Shown here one piece after another: positions 10,930 through 23,600 of a DNA stretch of 64,000 bases. Location: positions 8,949,025-9,013,024 of the forward strand of contig CP034994.1 of NCBI GenBank assembly GCA_004026145.2, given 5' to 3'. Numbering within the stretch: position 1 is the first letter of the stretch; each line of letters begins with the position of its first letter. Both the position numbers and the translations under genes were made by a program. The DNA comes from Takifugu bimaculatus (taxonomy: Eukaryota > Chordata > Actinopteri > Tetraodontiformes > Tetraodontidae). Below the pieces are notes generated by a model. That model had not been told where the DNA came from. It made no database searches and worked only from the letters and a program-made list of their open reading frames with translations.

Positions 10930-12457
10930 GAATTCAATGTGGGTGCAACTTAAGACATATCAAACAGTTCTTTGACATTATGCAGTGCATTAGTCCAATC
11001 TTCTTGTGAATCCACTTCTTCTCCTTCATCCAGTAGAGGTTCTTCCATATGCAGCAAAGCACTAGTAACAGCCGAACCCAGGAGCCGATCAATGCAACCC
11101 CGAACAAGAGGTACGACACAACAAGTTAATATGGCTAATACTATCAGTACTGTCCCGATTACTGCCCCTGTCTTAAACAACAGTTCCCTCTATCTTAAAA
11201 TCATGCTCATAAACCAGTCTAATGGGGAACTGCCGTCGTCAATCATTGCCTTCTGTAATTTGGTCAAATTCTTCAGTGCACTATCTATCAACTGGCCATC
11301 TGCATCATTTTCTGCGATAAATGTGCAACAGTAATCTCCCACCATCGTGCAAAATCCTTCTTCAGATGTGGTCAATAGATCTAAGGCCATCCTATTCTGC
11401 AGTCATTAATCTCAACGCAGTCAGTTATTCTTTAACTCCTGTAAGAGCAACCTTTGTCAATTAGTAAACACTTTCAGTCTGTAATCAACAGTTTCTAATC
11501 TTAACATGTTCTTTGCCATACCTACCCAAGGGAACAGACTGTTAACAACCTTTTCTCCCTCTGTCCAGTGTTTAAACTCTTGCGGTACATCTGTTCCCCA
11601 TGCCGAGTCATGTGGTTTGAAATCTATATTTAAGTCTCTCCTGCAACGCGACTGTGGAACGATTCTAGCGTTATTAGCATAAATTATGACTGTGTTATCA
11701 CTGAGGTGGACCGGAGCGCACACTCCTGATCAGTTTGCAGGTAGGTGAGCATACGCGTTGTGTCCACAAAGCCACCAACCATTGTTGATCAAACACATGC
11801 CCTTATGTCCTGGTGCACCTTGTGAATAGGTGCAAGTGCAATTATAGCCACTTGGGCACGATTGTGTAGTCTTGTTAAACATATAGGAATCACAATGACG
11901 ATCTTGGACACATTCTTTATTACAGGTTGTATAATTGTAGTTGGTTCGCCTTAGACAGAATGGTAGGTAAATCAGCATTGTACTTTGTTTCCAATCTGGA
12001 TCTTTTGTTACCTTGCAGGGTGTATAGATGATCCTGCAAGTGTCAGCATTAAGCGTTCCTAGTTGTGTCTGACCTCGTACATAACAGTACGGTATGTGTG
12101 ATTACCCATTATCTGCACGGGGATTTTGTATTGCTCAATCTTTCCCGCCATTTCTCTCAGCGGTTCTTGAGTGCAATTTTTATGGATGTACTGTGTTCCA
12201 CTGCTTAATTGAATCTTATACACTCCCCTTTGGCCCACTCCTATGTGAAAAAAACAACGCCCTTCCGGGTCCTTTATTGGTTTGGCGGTCACTCGTGGGG
12301 TGTGTACGGAGACCGGTAGCATTGAGCATGCGTAGCAATTTGAATGGTTTTGGTTGTGCGCCGTGACGTGAGCATAGCGCCACCTTGTGTTTAAACTGCA
12401 AGTATGCGGCAATTCTCTACTGGGATGTAACCATGAATGTTCTAATAGGAAAAACAA
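10930..12457 (-). pseudogene. env: Decayed endogenous retrovirus env gene between tubulin genes A and B
   Basis: A series of minus-strand reading frames (about 12457-12059, 12058-11730, 11723-11457, 11390-11190 and 11180-10950) keeps the layout of a gamma-type retroviral envelope gene. There is a cysteine-rich surface part with several N-X-S/T sites, a WWLCGH-type motif, a CX6CC motif (CTMVGDYCC, about 11351-11325) typical of the transmembrane subunit, a hydrophobic membrane anchor at about 11165-11100 and a short cytoplasmic tail. It is broken by a frame change near 12065, an in-frame TGA at 11732-11730, several stops between 11459 and 11405, and a TAG at 11192-11190. The signal-peptide end appears missing. 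No gag, pol or LTR was recognised nearby. It is a non-functional fossil in the same orientation as the tubulins. Confidence 0.85.
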
Positions 12458-12725
12458 TTAGATACATTTTAATTCTGACAAGAAAAGCGTCTTTTCTTTT
12501 CGTTGTCTAGAATTTTTCCTTTTTAGAAGAAATGTATTTATCTACACGTCTACTTACTTATTTGAACTATAAATGTAGATGTTTTGTTAATTGTTATATC
12601 TTGGAAGATCTGCATGTATATACAGACCAGATCTTTTTTTGTATTTTAGTTTTGTAAATACATGCATTACTAATAAAGCCAAAAAATATACATTTTCAAA
12701 CAACTGGGGACAATGTATGCAATTT
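12438..12725. repeat. 3'-flank segment of tubulin B, copy of 7774-8085
   Basis: This is the second copy of the duplicated non-coding flank. It begins right where the env remnant ends, at about 12438, so the env sits exactly at the junction between the two duplicated units. Confidence 0.85.
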
Positions 12726-12811
12726 TAAGTACTTGCATCAACAACCCAAAAAGGGTTAGATAAACATAGGAATAAAAGCAGTTAGGAGACCAATAGGATA
12801 AGCAATCAGGC

Positions 12812-12817
12812 TTTATT
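12812..12817 (-). terminator. Polyadenylation signal of tubulin B
   Basis: AATAAA on the minus strand, 25 bases past the stop codon. The matching hexamer in gene A is AATAAG. The short distance to the stop implies a very short 3' UTR, or use of another site further downstream. Confidence 0.55.
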
Positions 12818-12841
12818 CATAAGTTACAAGGGAAAGACAAT

Positions 12842-14985
<2,144 letters not shown>

Positions 14986-15099
14986 TTTTTTGTGACGACA
15001 GAATTGGTTTAAATAGAAGAGGAGGGTAAGGTTCTTTCTCACAGTCGGGCCTGAACGAGTCCTTTGCGAGAAGTAAATGACAGCGGCTTGTGGGTGGGG

Positions 15100-15179
15100 C
15101 CTTTTATAGTCTCTTCCCGACAGAACAGTGCTCTGGAACCGGATTGGCTGAGGGGCCCACAATGGTCAATTCTTATTGG
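15100..15179 (-). promoter_or_regulatory. Core promoter of tubulin B: TATA box and two CCAAT boxes
   Basis: On the minus strand TATAAAAGG lies at 15108-15100, with CCAAT at 15147-15143 and again at 15179-15175. The TATA to first CCAAT spacing is the same as in gene A. The motifs fit a strong NF-Y and TBP-driven promoter. Confidence 0.8.
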
Positions 15180-15765
15180 TCACAATAACCCACCACGAGC
15201 TATTCCGGAAGCGTCTCAGCAGCTAAATGTCAGCCATAGATCAAGCCGCTCCTTTTGTTTCATGTCGTATAATTAAACATTTTTATATGGAGTCAAATTC
15301 AGAATATAATTGAACAGATCAATGAATTTGTCGCTGGCTTTTGATGTAAGTTTATTGATATCCTTTCTGGAAGAAAAAAAAGCTCATTGCGCACTATTTG
15401 ATTAACATTTATAAAAACTTAAAAGTTTTATTTAAGAAGCTTTATTTAAGAAGACAATTGAAATGGATTTGATCAAAAGACGGTAATAATCATGTGAAGT
15501 TGTCGTGTATGTGGCCATCTGGTGGGTTTATGAAGCAAGAATAACATTTGGAAACCATTTAATTTCCGTTACTTTCTTACACAACGAATCAAAAAACACG
15601 AAAATCTTTGGTCTAGTTTGTTGTAGAATACAAATTTATTGGCCTTACATAAAACAACAGAGAGGATAACAAACTAGATTATGCCAACAATATTAAAAAA
15701 TAAATGCGCTATTTAAATAGGACGTGGCTCTAACAGTTGTCATCGATGGTAAATATAGAAATTTC
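15180..15765. other. Intergenic gap between tubulin B and the Bcl-2-family gene
   Basis: AT-rich with no recognised exon. A CTCF-like core in minus orientation (plus strand gccatctggtgg, about 15513-15524) lies between the two transcription units. Confidence 0.5.
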
Positions 15766-15771
15766 TTTATT
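15766..15771 (-). terminator. Candidate polyadenylation signal of the Bcl-2-family gene
   Basis: AATAAA on the minus strand about 170 bases past the stop codon at 15941-15939. Another tttatt on the plus strand lies near 15800. Confidence 0.5.
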
Positions 15772-15938
15772 GTTCAAATAAAAACTGCAAAATAACCTGT
15801 TTATTGCTGAGCAGTTGTCTGGTGGTTTTTGACTCCTTTCTGCAAAACCATTTGCCCTCCTGGGGATCATCAGGAGACCCTTGAACCTCATTGATATTTA
15901 GATATGGTAGCTAAGTTTTACAGAGCTTCTTGCCATAA

Positions 15939-17676
15939 TTATGTGACAGTGCTGATTCGTTTCCACAAGAAGTAGGTGAGAATACTGATGGTCAGGGTCA
16001 TCAGTGTCCAGCAACACAGTTTCTTCACCTGGCCCTCCAGGCCCTGCTTCTCTCCAAAGCGTGACTCAAAGCCGCTCTGTCAACAACAACAACAAAACAG
16101 TAAAGGGAAGCTTCAATTTAAAGCAAACAATTGAGTGCATTGTAAATTAAATATGGGATGACATTTACAAAAGATCCACTGATCCTTTCATTCTCTATTC
16201 ATTATTTCATCAGTATCTGTACAGCAGGTTTTCCACTTTACAAAATAAGTCAGTTACTCAACGGTACCTTGTTTAAAATAAAGATGAAGTTAAAATATCC
16301 GTGCCCAAAATAGCTGACAAGGTACCCCATTGCGGCTTCTATTATAGCATATTTGGAAGCAAATTATGATTGATAATTTGTTTCCAAATTGGCCATAATT
16401 TAAATCCTAGTTACTGCTGCGTGTCACCCATCACCGTGCAGACTCAAAAATCCACATTCTATCTGGATAGATAGACTCATGCTGTGGAGGAACAGTAGAG
16501 GTTTTATTTTTAAAAAAAAAATGTTTTGTAGGTTTTAAATACACGCACAAGCTGTGCATCACATGCCGAATGACTCTATCCTTATTTAAGATGTAAAGAA
16601 GAAAGAGACTGTTGTCAAGAACAGAATACAGGATCATCATGACTGGAATCATCTGATCAAAAGCTTCAGTCACATTTCCTTTACATCACTGGTATTAGGA
16701 CAAAAAAAAGGTTCTTCAATGTTGTATATAAAGATAAAGTTGAAACATCTGTGCCACACAGTTGTTATCAATGTATTCTTGTTGTTGTTTCCAGCTATTT
16801 ATACTATAAGATTGATCATTTGTTTGAAAAATTGGTATAATTTAAATCCTAGTTACTGCAGCTGGCACTCATCACCATGCAGACTCAAAACTCCACATTC
16901 TATCTGGATCAACTGTTAAATGCCGGAGAACCTGCAGATATACAGTACTATAGCAGTGGCAGATTATCCAGACTTTAGCTCGCTGACATTTTGCAAAGGA
17001 GTTGCAAAGCGTTAATAGACGAACACGTTGCTGTCGACTCACCACCATGTTTTTCCAACTTTGGGATGTGAGTAAATCAGGGTGCAACTGGACAGTGATC
17101 CGAATGCAACAATATAAGCCAAAAGCTTTGTGTGTAATGGCCTAAATAGTGTTCTATATAGTAACATATGCTTCATCGTCATCGGCACATACTCACCCAT
17201 CCACCCTTGTCTCGTATATGGGGGCAGATGACCCTCTCCACATAGGCCCCAACACACTCCTTCAGCTGGGGCAGGACCACCAGCATGCCCCTCTCTTTGC
17301 AATGAAGGGCCATCTGGCCGGAGAGCACATACACCGACAGCACAGCGCTCCAGGCCAGGTCTCTGCGTCGCCCTCCGGGGACGGGGGGGAAAAAGTGTTC
17401 ATCCAAGATGCTCGTGAGCATGGAGCAGGCCGTCTTCTCTGTCACATCTTGGAAAACTCGAGGCCAGCGTCTGAAGAATATGGGAAATCGGTTGAGGAGC
17501 TCATCTCCAGCATGACGCAGGGCCGCTGTGCAGGCTGTCGGGGCAGGACCCATGGTGCCATCTGAGCCTCCTGTAGTTATGTAGTCTATGTAATCATGGG
17601 CCATAAGAAAAGCCTCCCTTACCAGCGGGTCAGGACTGTTCACACCCTCTTTTTTCATTGCTTCTGACTGACACAT
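15939..17676 (-). CDS. bcl2l16: Bcl-2-family apoptosis regulator, bcl2l16 (Bcl-wav)-like, 205 aa
   Basis: Two coding exons: 17676-17197 (160 codons) and 16076-15939 (45 codons plus TAA), joined in phase 0 between GGW and SGF. Residues 53-60 (LRHAGDEL) are a BH3 motif with the invariant Leu and Gly-Asp. Residues 153-160 (HIRDKGGW) are a BH2-like block ending in the usual GGW. Residues about 181-199 are hydrophobic and followed by a basic end, a tail anchor for a mitochondrial or ER membrane. The BH1 region lacks the usual NWGR, as expected of a divergent member. Length is similar to Bax. I chose the ATG at 17676-17674 as the first in-frame Met; the frame is open for about ten codons further upstream, so a 5' exon is possible. 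The family is clear; bcl2l16 is my best match, with a Bax or Bok relative as the alternative. Confidence 0.75.
16275..16471. repeat. Direct repeat, copy 1, in the bcl2l16-like intron
   Basis: It aligns with 16725-16914. The best-kept part is the block from taatttaaatcctagttact to the end at ctatctggat. The two copies flank a tubulin-derived fragment. Confidence 0.75.
16466..16722 (-). pseudogene. Ghost of an alpha-tubulin gene (exon 2 start plus intron 1) inside the bcl2l16-like intron
   Basis: The sequence aligns with the exon 2/intron 1 junction and the following part of intron 1 of tubulins A and B. It includes the acceptor neighbourhood (catgctgtggaggaacag beside acgctgtggggaaacag), the tgactcta block, ggatcatcatga, and cagtcacatttcctt. 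The CA tract is reduced to a few units. About 18 bases of exon 2 remain; the rest of the gene is absent. It has the same orientation as the working tubulins. Confidence 0.75.
16725..16914. repeat. Direct repeat, copy 2, in the bcl2l16-like intron
   Basis: The second copy of 16275-16471, about 75-80 % similar by eye and most similar over the last 85 bases. Confidence 0.75.
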
Positions 17677-18260
17677 GGCCCAAAATGCAGAATTATTCCT
17701 CAAAAATCTGTCTCCTCAATAGTTCAAGATGTCAGTTTCATTGCAGAGTAAACAACGCCATTCTGTACGTCACCGTGGTTTGTCACTGTTAACACGAAAG
17801 ACAGAGATAATCCCAGTAATTCGGGAAGAAAAACATGAGCATTTAAGAAACTCTAGAAATTATAACTCATCTCGCCTAAACAAAAACACCTTACCAGTAA
17901 ATACAGACGTAGTGAGGGTCAAAGAGGAGAGAATACGTGTCGTGCTGGTCTGATTCCGTCTCCCAGTCCCCCAACTAGCTAAATATAGATCCTCTACTGC
18001 AAAGTGACACTGATCTTCACCCTCAGTCATGGCCACTGTGTCAAAGGTTTCCAGCACAAAGCTAAACAGCACAACACCAGCAGAGTTCAGGCTCAAGATC
18101 ACCTATTAAAATAGTTCAACTCAAGTTGAAGACAAGAATTCTCAAAATATGCAGTTATCAGTTACTTTTATTTCAGCCACTCCATTAACAGCAACTATTG
18201 CATTTAAGAACCAAATTTCTTCATCTCAGTTTAAAAAAAAAATTCAACAATGGCAATAAA
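17677..18260. other. Gap between the Bcl-2-family gene and tubulin C
   Basis: It should hold the 5' UTR and promoter of the Bcl-2-family gene. Open frames here have no recognisable similarity. A clear TATA or CCAAT pair like that of the tubulins was not seen. Confidence 0.4.
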
Positions 18261-18261
18261 T

Positions 18262-18267
18262 TTTATT
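18262..18267 (-). terminator. Candidate polyadenylation signal of tubulin C
   Basis: AATAAA on the minus strand about 210 bases past the stop codon. The 3' UTR of C is unrelated to those of A and B. Confidence 0.5.
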
Positions 18268-18477
18268 TTAAACAATCACATTGACATTTAACACTTCTCC
18301 CCGGGCTCATGAATAGAATAACTGCTGTGCTCTGAGCATGGGTCCAAATACATTTCACTCATGAGTTGCAACGTCTCCCATTGAGCTTTTAGAACTTTAG
18401 TCATGAAACACAAACGTGTAAAACAAAATACTTCAATTCAGCTTTTGAAATACTTTCTCAAATCAGCCACCTTCACA

Positions 18478-20710
18478 TTAATACTCCTCTCCCTCTTCAT
18501 CCTCCTCTCCCAGGCTGTCTGTGCCCACCTCCTCATAATCCTTCTCCAGAGCAGCCATGTCCTCTCTGGCCTCAGAGAACTCACCCTCCTCCATGCCCTC
18601 ACCCACGTACCAGTGAACAAAGGCCCGTTTGGCGTACATCAGGTCAAACTTGTGGTCCAGACGAGCCCAGGCCTCAGCGATGGCGGTGGTATTACTGAGC
18701 ATGCACACGGCCCTCTGGACCTTGGCTAGATCTCCACCAGGCACCACAGTGGGGGGCTGGTAGTTGATGCCCACCTTGAAACCGGTGGGGCACCAGTCCA
18801 CAAACTGGATGGTGCGTTTTGTTTTGATGGTAGCAATGGCAGCATTCACATCTTTGGGGACCACGTCGCCGCGGTACAGAAGGCAGCAGGCCATGTACTT
18901 GCCGTGGCGAGGGTCACATTTCACCAACTGGTTGGCTGGCTCAAAACAAGCGTTGGTGATTTCGGATACGGTCAACTGCTCATGGTAAGCTTTCTCAGCA
19001 GAGATGACCGGGGCGTACGTGGCCAGGGGGAAATGGATACGAGGATAAGGCACCAAGTTGGTCTGAAATTCTGTCAGATCTACGTTGAGGGCACCGTCAA
19101 ATCGCAGAGAAGCCGTGATGGAGGACACGATCTGACTGATCAGCCTGTTCAGGTTGGTGTACGTGGGACGCTCGATATCGAGGTTCCGACGGCAGATGTC
19201 GTAGATGGCCTCGTTGTCGACCATGAAGGCGCAGTCTGAGTGTTCCAGGGTGGTGTGGGTGGTCAGGATGGAGTTGTAGGGCTCCACCACAGCAGTGGAC
19301 ACCTGGGGAGCCGGGTAGACCGAGAACTCAAGCTTGGACTTCTTGCCGTAGTCGACGGACAGACGCTCCATCAGCAGGGAGGTGAAACCAGAGCCGGTTC
19401 CACCTCCAAAGCTGTGGAACACCAGGAAGCCCTGAAGGCCGGTGCACTGGTCAGACTGTAAAGAGACAGTGGAACACATGAGGGGAAAAATCATGTAAAC
19501 TCAATGTTGACCTGCAGTTGAACTAGCAACCCACCAGTTTGCGGATCCTGTCCAGCACTACGTCGATGAGCTCTTTGCCCACAGTGTAGTGTCCACGAGC
19601 ATAGTTGTTGGCAGCATCCTCCTTGCCAGTGATCAGCTGCTCAGGGTGAAACAGCTGGCGGTAGGTCCCCGTACGCACCTCATCTATGGGCAAGAAACAA
19701 ACCTATAGGAGGGTTTGATGGATGGGGGATACAACAGTTGTAGAACAGCTAAATTTACCAATCACAGACGGTTCCAGGTCTACAAAAACAGCCCTGGGGA
19801 CGTGTTTTCCTGCCCCGGTCTCACTGAAGAAGGTGTTGAAAGAATCATCTCCTCCTCCAATTGTTTTATCACTGGGCATCCTTCCATCAGGCTGGATCCC
19901 ATGCTCCAGGCAATACAGTTCCCAGCATGCATTGCCAATCTGGACCCCAGCCTGACCCACATGGATAGAGATACACTCACGCTGTGGAGAGGGAATAAAG
20001 AATAAACAAGTTATTGTCGCCTCAGACACCAACACTATTTATCACACGATAAACCCATAAATTAAAACAGAAGAAAGACTCATCTGTTAGGAATTATGAT
20101 ACAACACATCACATGATACCAAACAAAGTTTCTCCAGAAAATTTCTTCTAAATGACAAAGAATGCAATCGGGTACATTCTTTAAGATATACGAGATTTAT
20201 GGCCAGTTAGATCTATAGAAGTTTTGTGGGATTGCGCAACATATGACGAAGTTAATCTATGGGATCCCATGAATATTCAGTGGTGAATCTGTATAAAATT
20301 ATATATAAATGCCAACAAAGTTTAACAAAAACTTCCTATGGAAAATAACCAATGTACAGTGAGGAAGAATAAAAGAAGAAAACCTCAGTTAAGTGACACG
20401 AATAACGGTCGGTACCGCGCCCTTTTTAAAGTGGTACGTCTCACTCCAAGAGTAATGTCCAGAAAGTATACCAGACTTTAAGTAATTTAACTTATATGAA
20501 CACCACAAATATAGCGTCTTAAAAAAAAAAACCACAAAAAATCCCAAATGAATCAAATGCGAAGAATCAAGTTCACAAGTGACAGGGAAGTCAATCACCA
20601 CCCAAATCTCTTTTTTTCCCCGATTTAAACGTTGTATATGTGTCCGGAATTGAAACAAGGTTCGCATAAGTCATCACAAAAGTATAGAAAGTCCGTATTG
20701 TACTCACCAT
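18478..20710 (-). CDS. tuba1: Alpha-tubulin, gene C (tuba1-type, 4 exons, 450 aa)
   Basis: Exons in transcript order are 20710-20708 (the ATG only), 19981-19759, 19683-19535 and 19455-18478; stop TAA at 18480-18478. It has the same motifs as A and B (Lys40 loop, GGGTGSG, terminal EEY) and no frame breaks. The tail GTDSLGEEDEEGEEY is the most different of the three. Exons 2-4 with introns 2 and 3 are nearly identical to A and B. By contrast intron 1, the promoter outside the motifs and the 3' UTR are unrelated. This patchwork suggests an older duplicate homogenised by gene conversion. Confidence 0.97.
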
Positions 20711-20771
20711 TTTTTAAAACAATTCAAGTGTGCAGAAATTGACATATGCTTTCCGTTAGGCCGGGCGGGCC

Positions 20772-20852
20772 ATATATATAACGCTCTGGCCGACACGTTG
20801 AATCTGATTGGTTAGAGAGGCTCACGTTGGTTCTATCCTCACTTCTCATTGG
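20772..20852 (-). promoter_or_regulatory. Core promoter of tubulin C: TATA box and two CCAAT boxes
   Basis: On the minus strand a TATATATA box lies at about 20780-20772, with CCAAT at 20811-20807 and 20852-20848. The order and spacing match tubulin B although the surrounding sequence does not, so these motifs are probably under constraint. Confidence 0.75.
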
Positions 20853-20859
20853 TCCAAAT

Positions 20860-21359
<500 letters not shown>

Positions 21360-23480
21360 AATGTCATCGTCTCACATATGCAAAAAAAGCTGCTCACATT
21401 AAAATATCGCCTAACAAGTGCATAAATGTTGTCAATTCAAATTACTGTATTGAGTCATCTTTATATCCACGTTGATCTCAGTTTCACTACCATCTCCTAA
21501 CCACTAGAGATCCCCATATAACCATGTTAACCAGGTTAACCATGTTAAAGACGTGCGGTTGTTCACTTTCTCTACCAGGCAGTCCTGTCTTTCAGGCTTC
21601 TCAAAAGCCTTCTCAAAAGTTGCAACGTCTTCCTGTTCTCCATACATTGAATAACAAACCAATTATTCAGATTATCCTTAATATACACTATACCAGCCAA
21701 TCTACACACTTTGATGGGATGTACAATGAAAGAGGCTATGTACATCAACATGAAATATATTTCCCCTTAAGTATAAACATAACAACTGTCAAGAAGCATT
21801 TGCAACGCTCTCCAGTGTTTAGTTGACATTGCAACATAATCAAAACTAAATCCTAAGGAAGTGGGGTAGATTCTCTACAGACACTATCTAAGGACGCTCT
21901 ACAGAATAATGTTAAGCTACTGAGTCAGTAGGGGAAAAGACAACTTGGCCAGGAAGTCATCTTTCTGCTTTGGCTCTTGGTGCTGAGATACGGGGGCCAT
22001 GTGTGACACGAACAGACTGTCAGCTTAGATAAGCAGCAATGCTGTAGTTGGCATGAATTGTAAATTACAGAATCATATTTATTGATTACCAACTATACTT
22101 TTTTAACCTCTCCACTAAAATTGTTAATGTGTTTATAAAGCAAAAATGTCCAAGTTCTCTCATTGCATTTGGTAAATAACTCTTAGAAAGGTTGAGAGGG
22201 GCAGTGAGTAATGTCAACATTATGCTGTGTATTCACTGTTAACACCTTTGGTGCAACATCCTGTAAGAGGTGATTTGTTGTACAACAGTTACATAAGTGC
22301 AACTGAGTGAAATATTTATATGGTATAAATCGGGCCTATATGATAGCAATATTTTTTTTCAATTTTAAAAAAAAATCATGAGCAGCGTGTCACAGTTATC
22401 TCAGGGCGGAACTGAGGGTTGAGATGAAGGACGATTGGCACTTATCGTGGGTGATTATCAGCTTCTTTTGAGGATCTAACTAACTTAACTGCCTCCTGCT
22501 TAAATACCACCATGTTTTGCCGTCATATGCATGTAAACATATATGACAAATGTTGATCTGCACTGGCCCCTGTGAGCATTTCTGGGATAACAGGTTTAAC
22601 GGTTTTTCCGGTTTTAAGTCACATGAGTGTCCTGCAGTGCTTGACTCCCTACCAGACGTCAGTATAAGCTTACAGAAAATGCCCCCTGAATCATTTTCTT
22701 CATATAGTAAAACTTTGGGTGGGAAATAACTGTTGTAAACAGAATGTTGGCTTGGTGTGAGCAGCGTGAATGCTTCACTCTAAAGTAGAAGTAGACCCGT
22801 TTCAATGACTTAAGAAGCTTAAGAATGCCATATTTCCAACCAAAAAAGGAGCCCAGCTGCCTCCGGGCCAGAGGCGAATGTGGACGAGCCGCCAGCTCGT
22901 CTTGGGCTTCAAAGACAACCATCCACATGCATACCAAAGGTCAAATCATGGCTGTCAAGTCATTTCTCCCAACCCCTAAATGAAGACCATGCAAACTTCA
23001 CACAGATAAGCCTCTGGGGGTTTGAAACTTCTTACTGTGAGCACATATTAACCACATTGCATACCCGTGCAAACATGTGGACATAGCTGGAAAAACCCTA
23101 TAGTTAACGCTTAATGTATTCAGGTTTGGAACCATGAGTAAACCCATGATGGGGAAGACAATTTAATGGTTGTCTGAACTCATTTTTGGGATTGTTAACC
23201 ATGAATCCCCATTGGGTTAGTATTGTAGGAGACTTCATAAAGGAATGTGACCCTTCCAGAAAGTAACAATAGCATTAGCAGATCAAAGGAGCTCACGTAG
23301 CTGTGCATGTTTGGGTCTTGGTTGTGGAGAAAAATGCAGTAGTCTGCTAATCAAGACCCTCTCTTTTCCAGTCTCCTTTGTCCTTATTAGGTTTTAAGTG
23401 CACTGAGTAAACACTTCTATTGTCTAATGAGATTCGCGTGTTTTCCAACCACATGATGCCTTCTGCTGCAAAGCCTACGT
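21360..23480. other. Intergenic DNA between the tubulin cluster and nt5dc2
   Basis: No exon or RNA gene is recognisable. A few modest open frames on both strands show neither splice context nor protein similarity that I can recognise. The tubulins point left and nt5dc2 points right, so this is a divergent intergenic region likely to hold regulatory elements of both. Confidence 0.5.
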
Positions 23481-23482
23481 CG

Positions 23483-23600
23483 CCCCGCCCTACTTTAGAA
23501 AAACAGGCGTGGTTATGCTTAAGACGTCAGGGCTTGTTTTCATCTGCCAGTCCAGCTTGCAACGGCAGCAGTTTTGTGCACCACGTTGCAGCTGTGGAAA
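23483..23600 (+). promoter_or_regulatory. Probable nt5dc2 promoter and 5' UTR
   Basis: A GC box (ccccgccc, about 23484-23491) lies about 110 bases before the first candidate ATG at 23601, and local G/C content rises. No TATA box is evident. The TSS is not determined. Confidence 0.4.

Noticed and set aside
10930..12457. An intact domesticated env gene such as percomORF
   Set aside because: The frame is broken in several places. The setting, intergenic between tubulins, does not fit the intronic setting I recall for percomORF.
22880..23086. A G/C-richer frame upstream of nt5dc2
   Set aside because: Short, with no recognisable similarity, no splice sites and comparable open frames on the opposite strand.
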